Positions 1 to 9,200 of a stretch of DNA of 64,000 bases are shown piece by piece. The DNA lies in contig JAKLEZ010000001.1 of the NCBI GenBank assembly GCA_022711465.1, positions 310,001-374,000 of the forward strand. Direction: 5' to 3'. The notes beneath the pieces were generated by a model that was not told the origin of the DNA, made no database searches, and saw nothing but the letters and a program-made list of their open reading frames with translations. How positions within the stretch are numbered: position 1 is the first letter of the stretch; each line of letters starts with the position of its first letter. The stretch comes from Planctomycetota bacterium (GTDB lineage Bacteria; Planctomycetota; Phycisphaerae; UBA1845; PWPN01). The position numbers and the translations under genes are program-made.

Positions 1-726
1 GTGGCCGACGGAGCGATCCGCGTATCCGGCGAAGAATGGGGCTGCATCACCACGGATGCGGAGTACGCGGACTACCTTCTGGTGGTCGAGTACAGGTGGG
101 GCGAGCTGACGTGGGCACCCCGTCTGCGGAACGCCCGGGACAGCGGGATTCTGCTGCATTCGGTAGGCGAGGATGGTGCCTATGGTGGTGTGTGGATGCG
201 TTCGATCGAGTGCAACATCATCGAAGGCGGCACTGGCGATTTCATCGTGGTTGGCGATGGGAGTGACGCGTACAGTCTGACCGCCCCGGTGTGCAAGGAG
301 CGATCCGCAGGGTGCTACCAATACGACCCGACGGAGTCCGGTTCTACGGCCACGATCCACAGTGGGCGGATCAACTGGTTCGCCCGCGACCCGTCGTGGC
401 AGGATGTCAAGGGATTCCGAGGCCGGAGCGACCTGGAGAAGCCAATTGGCGAGTGGAATCGGGTGGAGTGCCTGGTCGTAGCGGACCGCATGGTGATCAA
501 GGTCAACGGTGTCCTGGCCAACTCGTGCCGGGAGGTCAAGCCTCGGCGTGGACGGATCCAGCTTCAGTCGGAGGGTGCGGAGATTTTCTTCCGGCGAGTG
601 GATCTGACCCCGGTTGGGGATGATCCGGCCGCAGCTATTCGGTGGTTTTCGACGGCGAGCGGAACAGGCGGGCATGCGGATGGAGGGCGTGGGGGCAAGG
701 GGGAGCCGGTAGTCCGGTCTACTTAA
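1..726 (+). CDS. DUF1080-type (3-keto-disaccharide hydrolase fold) protein, 5' end outside window
   Basis: The reading frame is open from the first base and the visible part starts inside a domain, so the true start lies upstream. The 241 visible residues resemble the DUF1080 / 3-keto-disaccharide hydrolase beta-sandwich: an early strand with YxLxVEYRW, a central 'RDSGILLHS' turn followed by an 'S/IECNIIEG' strand, 'GEWNRVECLVV' and 'RRGRIQLQSEGAEIFFRRVDL' near the end. These are the usual landmarks of this secreted, jelly-roll-like family common in Planctomycetota, where it is linked to cleavage or binding of oxidised glycosides. A low-complexity Gly/Arg tail follows. The stop codon overlaps the last 8 bases of the convergent glycosyltransferase gene. 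The family call is good; the exact activity is unknown. Confidence 0.75.
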   Translation: MADGAIRVSGEEWGCITTDAEYADYLLVVEYRWGELTWAPRLRNARDSGILLHSVGEDGAYGGVWMRSIECNIIEGGTGDFIVVGDGSDAYSLTAPVCKERSAGCYQYDPTESGSTATIHSGRINWFARDPSWQDVKGFRGRSDLEKPIGEWNRVECLVVADRMVIKVNGVLANSCREVKPRRGRIQLQSEGAEIFFRRVDLTPVGDDPAAAIRWFSTASGTGGHADGGRGGKGEPVVRST

Positions 727-1846
727 GGGCCAGGAGCCGAGTCACGATGTCGCAGGCGGCGTTGGGGCGGCCGATGCGGCGGGCGTTGGCCTGCATGGCA
801 GCCAGGCGGCTGGTGTCGTCGAGGAGTTGGTCGATCTTGTAGGCCAGCACGGGCAGGTTGTTGCAGCGGATAGCGACGCCGTCCTCGAGCAGGTGGTCGG
901 AGTTGCGTTCTTCCTGGCCGGGGATGGGGTTGACGATCACGTAGACGAGTCCCTTGGCCAGGGCCTCGGAGGTAGTCAGGCCGCCGGGTTTGCCCACGAC
1001 GAGATCGGCGGCGGCCATATACTCGTCCATCTCCGGGGTGTAACCGACGACGTGGACATTGACCTTCCCGGCGGGCGGGACGGTGGCGACGATCTTCTCG
1101 ACGCGCTTGCGCAGCTGCTCGCTCCGCCCGCAGATGGCGACCACTTGAGCCGGATGGCGGAGTTCCATCAGCGAGGTCAACAGGTGCTCGATCGGACCGA
1201 CGCCGAAGCCGCCGGCGGAGGTGAGAATGGTGGTCCGATCGGGAGCGAGGCCGTGTTTGCGGCGCATGGCGATCTTGTTCTTGGGTTCGGCGAAGACCGG
1301 ATCGATGGGGATGCCGCTCACGGTGATCTTGTCGGCGGGCACGCCGAGCTTGATCATGTGCTCGCGGGTCTCGTCGCGGGGCACGAAGTACTGCTCGTAG
1401 TGATGGCACAGCCACATGGCGTGAAGGTCGAGATCGGTGACCACGATGGCTTGGCGGCTGGCCAGTCGCTGCTTAGCCTTGAGCCAGGAGATGATTTCGG
1501 ATGGCAGGAAGTGGGTGCAGACCACGATCTCGGGCTGTGTCTGGCGGAGCATTTTCACGAACGGGCGGGTATTGAGCTTATTGAGGGCCAGCCGGCGTCG
1601 TTCGTTCCGCCAGGGTTTGTCGAGGTAGTCGTAGAGCCAGCCGAGCAGTTCGGGCGAGCGATTGACCAGATCGATGTAGGCCTTGGTGTACAGGTCGCGG
1701 AAGACCTTGTTGGTAAAATCGAGGGTATCGATATGCCGGACCTCGCGGGCGGCGTTCATGATGAGGAAAGCCCGCTCGACGGCCTGGGCGGCCCGCAGAT
1801 GCCCCGCTCCGGCGGATACTGACAGGACCAGGACCCGATCAAACAT
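719..1846 (-). CDS. MGDG synthase / processive diacylglycerol glycosyltransferase family (GT28)
   Basis: 375 residues with the GT28 / MurG-like GT-B fold of monogalactosyl- and glucosyl-diacylglycerol synthases (plant MGD1, Bacillus UgtP). The N-terminal acceptor domain opens with the glycine loop SAGAGH (residues 11-16). The C-terminal nucleotide-sugar domain has GGFGVGP after a linker, then KPGGLTTSEAL and an IPGQEERN/DHLLEDG tail typical of this family. It should transfer a hexose from a UDP-sugar to diacylglycerol at the cytoplasmic membrane face, making glycolipid. The ATG start is supported by a GAGGAGG ribosome site 7-8 bases upstream. It is transcribed divergently from the M1 peptidase and runs tail-to-tail into the DUF1080 gene. 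Sugar and linkage specificity cannot be read from the sequence. Confidence 0.85.
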   Translation of the reverse strand: MFDRVLVLSVSAGAGHLRAAQAVERAFLIMNAAREVRHIDTLDFTNKVFRDLYTKAYIDLVNRSPELLGWLYDYLDKPWRNERRRLALNKLNTRPFVKMLRQTQPEIVVCTHFLPSEIISWLKAKQRLASRQAIVVTDLDLHAMWLCHHYEQYFVPRDETREHMIKLGVPADKITVSGIPIDPVFAEPKNKIAMRRKHGLAPDRTTILTSAGGFGVGPIEHLLTSLMELRHPAQVVAICGRSEQLRKRVEKIVATVPPAGKVNVHVVGYTPEMDEYMAAADLVVGKPGGLTTSEALAKGLVYVIVNPIPGQEERNSDHLLEDGVAIRCNNLPVLAYKIDQLLDDTSRLAAMQANARRIGRPNAACDIVTRLLALK

Positions 1847-2079
1847 GGCTGCCTCCTCGGAGCTTGGCGCCAGCCGGCCGCAGGACGGCCCGTGTAGCGG
1901 GAGTCGGCGCCGGACCGTACGGTATCATCTCCTTCTGGAGATTATGGGGCAAGAGGTCGGTGACAGGTATTGGTGCTGAGCGATGGAACCACGGTACTTT
2001 CCGTGGTAGAATGGAGTTCGTGGGCTCGCCAGCGGGTCCTAGGGAGTATGTCTGCCCACTTGAGGAGGGATAGGCGACC

Positions 2080-4431
2080 ATGCATCACCAGAACAGGCAC
2101 CCCGACAGATGGCTTCTGGGCTTTGTGTTAGTGAGCGTCGTGTCGGGTGCCGGCCTTCCGGTCCTGGCCGACGACGCAGTGCCGGTGGATCCTTGTGCAG
2201 CCGAGGGCTTCCAGAAGGACGGCATCTGTGGGCATGCCCAGGCGGCCATAGCCCGGTTCGAGCGGGAGCAGAAGTCGGGTCTGGCGGCGTTGGCGGAAGT
2301 CCAGACTGACACCGACATCACCCACGTGTTCCTGGACCTGGAACTGAAGCCAGCGCAGTACCAGTTGACTGGGACGGCCACGCTCACGGTTGCCAGCCGG
2401 TCGGACGGTCTGAGCGAGTTCACACTTGATCTGCGGAGCGGCATGGTCGTGGACGTGGTCAGCCTGAACGGAACGGCGGTGTCGTTCACACGGCCGGCCG
2501 ACCAGATCCTGATCGCCCTGGACCGGCCGTACGCCGCCCAAGAGCAGTTCCAGGTTGCGGTCAGCTATCATGGCACGCCGGACACCGACGGTTTCGGGGC
2601 ATTTGGTTTTGACACCCACGGGAGTCCGAGCACGCCGGTGGTTTGGACGTTGAGCGAGCCCTACTACGCCAGCACCTGGTGGCCCTGCAAAGAGGCCCAC
2701 GTCAACATTGATGACAAGTTCACGCTGGACATGTGGGTTACCGTGCCTTCGAATCTGACGGTGGCGAGCAACGGGATGCTGCAGGGCACGGACACGCTGG
2801 ACGGCAGCCGCAAGCGCTACCGCTGGCATGAAGGATATCCGATCAACGTTTATCTGGTATCGATGACCGCGACCAACTACACGATCTGGACGCAGACGTA
2901 CAGTTACGAGGGCGGTTCGATGCCGATCATGCTGTATGCCTACCCCGAATCGGTCGCGTCGGTCCAGAGCCAGACGGCCAGTGTTTACCAGATGGTTGCG
3001 GTCTTCAGCGGCGCCTACGGGCAGTACCCGTTCGTGAACGAGAAGTACGGCATCTGCCAATTTCCCTGGGGCGGGGGCATGGAGCATCAGACCATCACCA
3101 GCCAGGGCGCATTTGCCGAATGGCTCAATGCCCACGAGCTTTCCCACCAGTGGTGGGGAGACGCGGTGACCTGCAAGACATGGCACGACATCTGGCTGAA
3201 CGAAGGGCTGGCGACCTTCAGTGAGGCGTTGTGGTTCGAACGCAAGAGTGGCGGGAGCTTCGCCGCCTACAAGAACCGGATGAACGAGCGCCGGCCGTCG
3301 AGTTCCTCCTGGGGTGGAACGGTCTACTGCTACGACATCAGCTCGGTTGGCAACATCTTCAACACGAATCTGAGCTACAACAAGGGGGCTTGGGTGGTGC
3401 ACATGCTCCGCCACGTGGTGGGCGACACGGCGTTCTTCGAGGGCCTTGCGGCCTACCGGGCGGCTTACGAAGGCAGTTCGGCCACCACGGAGGATTTCCA
3501 GGCCGTGTTCGAGAATGTCTCCGGCAAGGAGCTCGGCTGGTTTTTCGACGAGTGGATCTACAAGGGTGGCGCACCGTACTACCGCTACGGCTGGCAGCAG
3601 GTCCAGATCGGGGCCCAGCGCTGGCTCCGCCTTTTCGTGCAGCAGTACCAGACCAACTATCCGCTGTTCAAGATGCCCATCGACATCACGGTCACGACCA
3701 GCGTGAGCACGCAGACCTACAGTGTCACCCAATCGGGAACCAGTCAATGGTACTTGCTATGCCTGGATGGGCCGGTCACCAAGGTCGAGTTCGACAAGGA
3801 TGTCTGGATTCTCCGTGGAGCCGGCACCAGCACCACCTACCAGAACGGGCCGCCCAAGCTGATTGGCGTGACTCCGGCGCCGGGATCGATCGTGCCCCTC
3901 GCGCCGACGGTGGGCAGTGTCCAGCTGCAGTTCAGCGAGCCCATCAGCTATACGGCGGAGGCTTTTGCCATCCGTAACGAGGCGGACACTCTCCTGTCCT
4001 TCACTCCGAGTTATGATGCCAGCACCTACACTGTCACGCTGTCCCTTGCCCAGCCGCTCGAGGCCGGTCACACATGGACCGTGACGGTGGCCGACTCGGT
4101 ACGTTCCCAAGCGGGGAGCCTGGCCCTGGACGGCGAGGTCGGCGTGCCGCCCGCCCTGCCGTCGGGCGACGGTCTGGCCGGCGGAGGGGCCAGCATCTCC
4201 TTCTACACTGCGATGGCGGCCGACTTCGACCTCGACGGTGACGTGGACGGTGAGGACTTATCAGGCACACTTGCCCCCTGCTTTAGCGGCCCGGCTCTGG
4301 GTCCGGTTTCGGAGGACTGCAAGGCGGCGGATTTGGATGACGACAGCGACGTGGACCTGTCCGACTTCGGCCTGTTCCAGCGATGCTTCAGCGGACCGGG
4401 AGCGCATCCCGACCCCGCATGCCTGCAGTAG
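2080..4431 (+). CDS. Secreted M1-family metallo-aminopeptidase with C-terminal dockerin-like repeats
   Basis: 783 residues. A signal peptide (hydrophobic 13-30, ADD cut region) is followed by an N-terminal beta domain and a gluzincin catalytic domain. Zinc ligands are H352 and H356 in HELSH and E375 in NEGLA, giving the M1 spacing HExxH-x18-E; the catalytic base is E353. The exopeptidase motif, normally GAMEN, reads GGMEH (332-336). After about residue 605 comes an Ig-like 'Big_5' module (PAPGS..., QLQFSEPI), then paired Asp-rich calcium loops (715-780: DxDGDVDGEDL and DxDSDVDLSDF) ending in CFSGP, the planctomycete dockerin-like tail. Start chosen from the strong GAGGAGGGA site at 2062-2070. 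Probably an extracellular, surface-retained peptidase. Whether the altered GGMEH motif still supports N-terminal recognition is open. Confidence 0.88.
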   Translation: MHHQNRHPDRWLLGFVLVSVVSGAGLPVLADDAVPVDPCAAEGFQKDGICGHAQAAIARFEREQKSGLAALAEVQTDTDITHVFLDLELKPAQYQLTGTATLTVASRSDGLSEFTLDLRSGMVVDVVSLNGTAVSFTRPADQILIALDRPYAAQEQFQVAVSYHGTPDTDGFGAFGFDTHGSPSTPVVWTLSEPYYASTWWPCKEAHVNIDDKFTLDMWVTVPSNLTVASNGMLQGTDTLDGSRKRYRWHEGYPINVYLVSMTATNYTIWTQTYSYEGGSMPIMLYAYPESVASVQSQTASVYQMVAVFSGAYGQYPFVNEKYGICQFPWGGGMEHQTITSQGAFAEWLNAHELSHQWWGDAVTCKTWHDIWLNEGLATFSEALWFERKSGGSFAAYKNRMNERRPSSSSWGGTVYCYDISSVGNIFNTNLSYNKGAWVVHMLRHVVGDTAFFEGLAAYRAAYEGSSATTEDFQAVFENVSGKELGWFFDEWIYKGGAPYYRYGWQQVQIGAQRWLRLFVQQYQTNYPLFKMPIDITVTTSVSTQTYSVTQSGTSQWYLLCLDGPVTKVEFDKDVWILRGAGTSTTYQNGPPKLIGVTPAPGSIVPLAPTVGSVQLQFSEPISYTAEAFAIRNEADTLLSFTPSYDASTYTVTLSLAQPLEAGHTWTVTVADSVRSQAGSLALDGEVGVPPALPSGDGLAGGGASISFYTAMAADFDLDGDVDGEDLSGTLAPCFSGPALGPVSEDCKAADLDDDSDVDLSDFGLFQRCFSGPGAHPDPACLQ

Positions 4432-4564
4432 CTCGGGCGGCGTGTTCTTCATGACTCGTCGTGTCGCTCGGCAGTGGTGCCCCCTGCAGCCATCGCCCGA
4501 TCATGGTGGTACAATTCCCGCGTTGATCCCGAGATCTCCTGGCATTGCCTGAGGGAATAACGCC

Positions 4565-5092
4565 ATGAGAATCCTCCGCGCCGCCACGCCATTGCTCCTG
4601 CTGCTCACCGGTTCCGACCTGCTCAGGGCCGCGGCTCCCGCATTCCGCGACCTGATGGATCCCAACTGGATGCCGGAACCGCAACGCGGCATGCGGGTCG
4701 AGTCCGCCACCGTCAAGGACGGGAGCGTGCATATCGTGACTACCGGCGCGGAGCTCGCATCCGAGCCTAACGGGACCTTCCTGCGGGTTGGCGTCAGGTC
4801 GGACAATCTCATCCAGGCGAACATCGCCGGCGACCAGCGGTTCATCCCAGGCGTGGAGCCCGCCAAGTGGTTGTGGCTGCGGGTGCGACTGAGCGGGCGG
4901 ACCGGGATCATCGAGCGAAGCGACGACGGGAAAGTCTTCAGCCGCGTGTGCTGGTTCGAACACGGCGGACAGATGAACGCGAATCCGGAGAGCATCCTGG
5001 TCGGCAAGGTGCCCTACCATGGACGGCCGGAAGACTACACCGAACCCGGCCCCGTCGGCAGCGGGCTCATCGGCGATCTGAAAACGTACTGA
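4565..5092 (+). CDS. Small secreted protein, concanavalin-like tail (unknown function)
   Basis: 175 residues with a signal peptide (LLLLLTGSDLLRAAA). The mature part contains 'WLRVRLSGRTGIIERSDDGKVF', the pattern of DUF1349/LamG-type beta-sandwich proteins, in which a bound ligand or an area measurement follows 'W.R..R.G'. It is too short for a complete sandwich and may be a minimal or partial one. GAGGGA 9 bases before the ATG supports the start. The last 26 bases overlap the 3' end of the convergent MFS transporter gene. I do not recognise a specific function. Confidence 0.6.
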   Translation: MRILRAATPLLLLLTGSDLLRAAAPAFRDLMDPNWMPEPQRGMRVESATVKDGSVHIVTTGAELASEPNGTFLRVGVRSDNLIQANIAGDQRFIPGVEPAKWLWLRVRLSGRTGIIERSDDGKVFSRVCWFEHGGQMNANPESILVGKVPYHGRPEDYTEPGPVGSGLIGDLKTY

Positions 5093-6392
5093 GAAACCGG
5101 CGCAGAGAGAGGATCAGTCCCGCGGCAAGGGCCAGCGAGATGGACACCACGAGCAAGCCGGGCTTGTAGGTCTTCGTGTAGTCCTTGAGTGCTCCCATCG
5201 CGTACTGGCCGAGGAATCCGCCGCCGAGGTTACCGATCGAATTGATGAGCGCCAACCCAGCGGCCGCCGCGCTGCCGGTCAGGAACAACGGAGGGAGCGC
5301 CCAGAAGGGGCCGAGCGAACTCCAGATCCCCGCTGCCGCCAAGGCCAGGCAGGCAATGGCCCAAACCGGTGAGTCGGACAGGGCACAGAGCAGCAATCCA
5401 AGGGCTCCAACGGCACAGCATACCGCGGCGTGCCCGCGACGTTCGCCGGTTCGATCGCTGTGCCGGCCGAGCAGGACCATCGCAATCATGGCGGCGGTGA
5501 AGGGGATCGCACAGAGCAGCCCGACGTAGAGGTTGTCGGCCAGGCCGGTGACCTGTTTGACGATCGTGGCCAGCCAGAAGTTGATGCCCTGGAAGCCGAA
5601 CATCATCGTGCCGTAGATCAGGCTGAAGAGCCACACGGCCGGGAGAGTCAACCCAGCCGCAAGAGACGTGTGGCCGTGGCATTCTCGCTGCAGGCGGTCG
5701 GCCTCGATTCGACCGGTGAGCCACTGCTGTTCCTCGGGGCTCAGCCAGCGGGCCTCTTGCGGGCGGTTGGTCAACAGGAAGTAGATCGCGAAGCCGCCGA
5801 GCACGCTGGGAATGCCTTCGAGGAGGAAGAGCCACTGCCAACCGGCCAGCGGATGGCCGAAGCAATGGGCGCCGTCCAACCGGAGCAGTGCGCCGGCCAG
5901 GGGTGAGCCGATCATGCCGGAGAGGGCCGTGGCGGTCAGGAACCAGGCGACGGCCTTAGCCTGGTGCCGGAGCGGCAGCCAGTAGGTCAAGTAGAGGAGG
6001 ATGCCGGGGGCGAAACCGGCCTCGGCCGCGCCGAGCAGGAAACGCAGGGTGTAGAAGCTGGTCGGGCCGCGCACGAACAGCATTGCTGAGGAGATGATCC
6101 CCCAGGAGATCATGATCCGGGCGAGCCAGATTCTCGCTCCCACACGCTGCATGATGAGGTTACTGGGCACCTCGAACAAGAAGTAGCTGACGAAGAAGAT
6201 ACCCGAACCGATGCCGTAGACTGTCTCGCTGAACCCGAGATCGTCATTCATGGTGAGCTTGGCGAAGGAGACGTTGACCCGGTCGAGGTAGTTGAAGACA
6301 TACAGAACGACGATGCACGGGATCAGGCGGAGAAGGACTTTGGCGACGGTGCGTGACTCGATCGCGGATTCGTCCGGTGGCTGGTCTGTCAT
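5067..6392 (-). CDS. MFS transporter, anion:cation symporter (ACS, hexuronate/galactarate-type) family
   Basis: 441 residues and about twelve hydrophobic segments. The N-terminal 'VLYVFNYLDRVNVSFAK' and 'VPSNLIMQRVGARIWLARIMISWG' are hallmarks of the ACS branch of the major facilitator superfamily (ExuT, GudP, phthalate and tartrate carriers). A longer frame starts upstream, but the ATG at 6392 is preceded by TAGGAG about 9 bases away, so it is used here. The gene follows the PL11 lyase after 34 bases on the same strand, so it probably imports acidic oligosaccharides, unsaturated galacturonyl-rhamnose products or monomeric uronates released by that lyase. The substrate is inferred from context only. 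Confidence 0.85.
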   Translation of the reverse strand: MTDQPPDESAIESRTVAKVLLRLIPCIVVLYVFNYLDRVNVSFAKLTMNDDLGFSETVYGIGSGIFFVSYFLFEVPSNLIMQRVGARIWLARIMISWGIISSAMLFVRGPTSFYTLRFLLGAAEAGFAPGILLYLTYWLPLRHQAKAVAWFLTATALSGMIGSPLAGALLRLDGAHCFGHPLAGWQWLFLLEGIPSVLGGFAIYFLLTNRPQEARWLSPEEQQWLTGRIEADRLQRECHGHTSLAAGLTLPAVWLFSLIYGTMMFGFQGINFWLATIVKQVTGLADNLYVGLLCAIPFTAAMIAMVLLGRHSDRTGERRGHAAVCCAVGALGLLLCALSDSPVWAIACLALAAAGIWSSLGPFWALPPLFLTGSAAAAGLALINSIGNLGGGFLGQYAMGALKDYTKTYKPGLLVVSISLALAAGLILSLRRFLSTFSDRR

Positions 6393-6426
6393 CCCGTGTG
6401 CGCTCCTAAGCAGGTCGCCTGACCGT

Positions 6427-8136
6427 TCATTTCGACGCCAGCAGGGGGCCGGAAAGCTGCGGCGGATAGAAGTAGCCCATGGAGGCCATGGTGACGTCAA
6501 GGCGATACAGGCGATCCTGCATCAGACAGAGGCGGCGTATGGTAGAGGGGATCATGGTCGAGTGGATGCGGATCTCGCCGGGAAGCGCGGTAATGATCTC
6601 TTCGCGCCAATCGCCGAGGCAATCGGCGATGGTGGTCACGGAGCCCTCGACGGCTTGGTAGGCTGTGCCTTCGTACTGCCGGATCCGCTGGCCGAGAACG
6701 AGCTCTTTTTGCGGGTCGGCATCCCACCAGGCGGCCCGGGGAGCCAAGCCGCCGATCTCCTTGTCGCCGATCCGTTTTCCGTCGGCCGTGAACAGCCAGT
6801 AGGTCTTCACGTCGCGTTCGCCAGCGTAGCACTCCTGGCCGGGGTAGCGGGCGACGATGTCGGCGACCATACCTGAGGAATGGACATGCTTGCTGGGCTC
6901 GGCGCAACCCCAGAGCTTGTCACCGGTCCTGGCGTCCACCAGGCAGACGGCGTCGCGCTTCTGGGACGGCTCGATGCCGCAGAAGACTTCCAGTCCTGGG
7001 CGAGCCGGATCGATATCGCCGACGTAGCAGGCGTCCGGGTGGCCCACGCCGCGGGTCCACAGGCCGTGCCCGTTGTCGTCCAGCACTGCGGAACCGAGGA
7101 TGATCTCGTCGCGCCCGTCGCCGTCGACATCCGCGGCGTGCATGCCGTGCATGCCCTGGCCGTTGTAGCGTGTCTTTTCGTCCTTGGAGTTCCATCGCCA
7201 GACGAGCTTGAGCTGAGGGTCATAGGCTTCGACCTTGATCTGGGTGTAGGTACCGCGTTGGACGATGAGGTGAGGCCGCTTGCCGTCGAGATAGGCCACG
7301 CCCAGCAGGTTGCGGCAGTAGTAGTTGTACCGTTCGAATCCGGAGCGGTCCGGCCAGTCCAGTTTCTGTTCGACCTTGCCGGTGAGGCCGTTGAGCTTGA
7401 CCACCCACTCCGGGCCGCTCTGGACGCGACCGTCGGCGTCGCGGGGGTCGCCCTCGCCGGCCTTGGCGTAGACCTCGGCCATGCCGTCGCCGTCGAGATC
7501 GTAGACCACATAGGGCGAGTACCAGATGCCCTCCTCGATCGACCAGCCCATGTCGTGGCGCCAGAGGAACTTGCCGTCGCCGCGGTAGGCTTCCAGCTTG
7601 TAGGTGTCCTGGCTCTTCTTCCAATAGCCCGGCTTCTCGTACGGATCCACGTTGAAATTAGGCTGCTTGATGACGTAATCGTAGCGGCCATCGCCGTCCA
7701 GGTCGGCGACGGCCACCTTCTGGGCGGTGTAGTCACTCTGCAGCTTGATCGAGACGTAGGGAAGGCCCGGCTTCGGGTTGGCCACTGGAACGGGTGACGA
7801 AGGCTGATCCTGCGCGCCGGGCGATGCCAGGTGAACCGCATACACGGGTGCGTCGGAACCGGGAGAAGTGGCCGCGGACTGATCGAGGAAGCTGGTGCGG
7901 TCCCGGATCGGCTCGGTTGTGACCTGGCGGAGTTCGGCTCTCTCGGTTGCGGCCCTGAACACGTGGAAGGCCGCGTCTTTCGGATCGGACGCCAGCAGCC
8001 GCCAACCGATGTAAATCGAGCCGTCCGGGTTTCGGAGGGCGACAACGCCGCGGTCCAGTTTCTCGGCCAACTGGCCCCCCGCCCCCGCCGTGGACAGAAG
8101 GACCCCAAGGACACCAACCAAGAGCGATCGCCACAT
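6427..8136 (-). CDS. Rhamnogalacturonan lyase, polysaccharide lyase family 11
   Basis: 569 residues with an export signal (MWRSLLVGVLGVLLSTAGAGG). The mature protein shows the PL11 pattern known from Bacillus YesW/YesX: an N-terminal beta domain ('LDRGVVALR...GSIYIGWRLL'), then an eight-bladed propeller rich in calcium loops (VADLDGDGRYDYV, YDLDGDGMAEVY, ADVDGDGRDEII), with 'GQGMHGMHAADVDGDG' and 'VGHPDACYVGDIDP' near the active centre. It should cleave rhamnogalacturonan I by beta-elimination outside the cytoplasm. The start at 8136 rather than an upstream GTG/ATG is supported by GTGAGGTG and by the signal peptide beginning there. It lies between a methyltransferase (22 bases upstream) and an MFS permease (34 bases downstream), forming a likely three-gene unit. 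Confidence 0.92.
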   Translation of the reverse strand: MWRSLLVGVLGVLLSTAGAGGQLAEKLDRGVVALRNPDGSIYIGWRLLASDPKDAAFHVFRAATERAELRQVTTEPIRDRTSFLDQSAATSPGSDAPVYAVHLASPGAQDQPSSPVPVANPKPGLPYVSIKLQSDYTAQKVAVADLDGDGRYDYVIKQPNFNVDPYEKPGYWKKSQDTYKLEAYRGDGKFLWRHDMGWSIEEGIWYSPYVVYDLDGDGMAEVYAKAGEGDPRDADGRVQSGPEWVVKLNGLTGKVEQKLDWPDRSGFERYNYYCRNLLGVAYLDGKRPHLIVQRGTYTQIKVEAYDPQLKLVWRWNSKDEKTRYNGQGMHGMHAADVDGDGRDEIILGSAVLDDNGHGLWTRGVGHPDACYVGDIDPARPGLEVFCGIEPSQKRDAVCLVDARTGDKLWGCAEPSKHVHSSGMVADIVARYPGQECYAGERDVKTYWLFTADGKRIGDKEIGGLAPRAAWWDADPQKELVLGQRIRQYEGTAYQAVEGSVTTIADCLGDWREEIITALPGEIRIHSTMIPSTIRRLCLMQDRLYRLDVTMASMGYFYPPQLSGPLLASK

Positions 8137-8158
8137 AGAGCACCTCACCTGCCGCCGA

Positions 8159-8968
8159 TCATCGGCGGATTCCCCGGGCCTTGAAGAACGTGTAGCAGAA
8201 CGTGCCGTCGGACTCGGCCGTGCGATACAAGTCACGGATACCCTGCTCCCAGTCGGCCGCGCTCATCAGGCCTGCCGCGAGGGCCCGCTCGCGAACGCCC
8301 TCGACCATCGCGGTGAAGGTATTGCGGGTAAAGCCTTCGACCAGCTCGGGGCGACTGGAGTCCGCGTAGACCATGCGCGGGGACACGACCACCTCGGCGA
8401 ATCCCGTGGTGGTCAGGAGCGGATAGAGCCTTCGGCCGATCAGCGAATCCCCGCCGGCCTTGGCCTGGAGGTCTACCAGGCACTGGATAGCTCGCCGGGC
8501 GAATCGGCTGTCGGGGTGGAAGTAGGCCGAGCCGTGGTCGCCCTCGATGGCGGTGACTGTTCCGCCGGGCTTGAGCATCTGTCGCAGGCTGCGAAGGGCT
8601 CCGAGGGGGTCGGTCAGATGCTCCAGGGTGAAGCAGACAAAAACATGGTCAAATGTCCCGGGATCGAAGGGTAGCTTCCGGATATCGGCCACCTGGAAAG
8701 TCACGTTCGTTGCCCCGGTTGGGGCCAGGGCAATCCTGGCCTGCTCGACGGACTGAGGGGAGATGTCGATCGAGGTGAAGTGGGCGCGAGGGCTATGAGC
8801 GGCGAGGATGACGGTCTGAGCCCCGACGCCGCAGCCGGCCTCAAGCACCCGGCTGCCTGCCGGGTAGACCGTATCGTGGTGGAGGAGGTCGGCCAGAGCG
8901 TTGGCCTGGTCGCCGAGCCGCTCCTTCTCCCGCTCCGAGTAACCGTGAACGTACGCCCCGGTGGTCAT
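8159..8968 (-). CDS. Class I SAM-dependent methyltransferase
   Basis: 269 residues. Motif I is VLEAGCGVGAQT (about residues 41-52), the acidic residue after beta-2 is in 'FTSIDIS', and the post-II/III region has 'VADIRKLPF', 'FDHVFVCFTLEHLTDP' and 'LKPGGTVTAIEGDHG'. This is the Methyltransf_11/25 (UbiE-like) fold, about as long as small-molecule methyltransferases. The substrate cannot be inferred. It is the first gene of the pectin cassette (22 bases before the PL11 lyase), but that link may be only transcriptional. The ATG at 8968 follows GGAGAGG; the longer upstream frame is low-complexity and is not used. Confidence 0.85.
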   Translation of the reverse strand: MTTGAYVHGYSEREKERLGDQANALADLLHHDTVYPAGSRVLEAGCGVGAQTVILAAHSPRAHFTSIDISPQSVEQARIALAPTGATNVTFQVADIRKLPFDPGTFDHVFVCFTLEHLTDPLGALRSLRQMLKPGGTVTAIEGDHGSAYFHPDSRFARRAIQCLVDLQAKAGGDSLIGRRLYPLLTTTGFAEVVVSPRMVYADSSRPELVEGFTRNTFTAMVEGVRERALAAGLMSAADWEQGIRDLYRTAESDGTFCYTFFKARGIRR

Positions 8969-9165
8969 GTGCCGAGCCTCTCCGTGCTGGGGCGACGGCG
9001 GTGACGTCTGGCGGATCGCGCCGTCGTGTTGACCATGATACTCGGGGGCTCGCCGCGATGGCAAAGGGCACCTCGGCCTGGTCTGGTGGCAAGGAGCAGT
9101 CGTCCCCGGCATGGATGTCGTTCATGCCGGGGCACTCCGTTGACCGGGTCGTGTCGATCCGGGGA

Positions 9166-9186
9166 GGGCGTCGGACACGGACGCCC
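9166..9186 (-). terminator. Hairpin downstream of the PEP-CTERM protein gene
   Basis: A perfect 7-bp stem (GGGCGTC / GACGCCC) with a 7-base loop lies 15 bases after the stop of the PEP-CTERM gene, in the 232-base gap before the methyltransferase. There is no T-tract, so this is a possible factor-dependent terminator or mRNA 3' end stabiliser, not a clear intrinsic terminator. Confidence 0.35.
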
Positions 9187-9200
9187 CCACCGGGTCGGGG

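Noticed and set aside
2128..3747. Long open frame opposite the M1 peptidase
   Set aside because: It is a shadow of the peptidase in a GC-rich sequence: Arg/Val/Gly-rich translation, no ribosome site, and no recognisable domain.
6880..7797. 305-codon open frame opposite the PL11 lyase
   Set aside because: Val/Gly/Asp-rich shadow of the propeller's calcium loops; no start signal.
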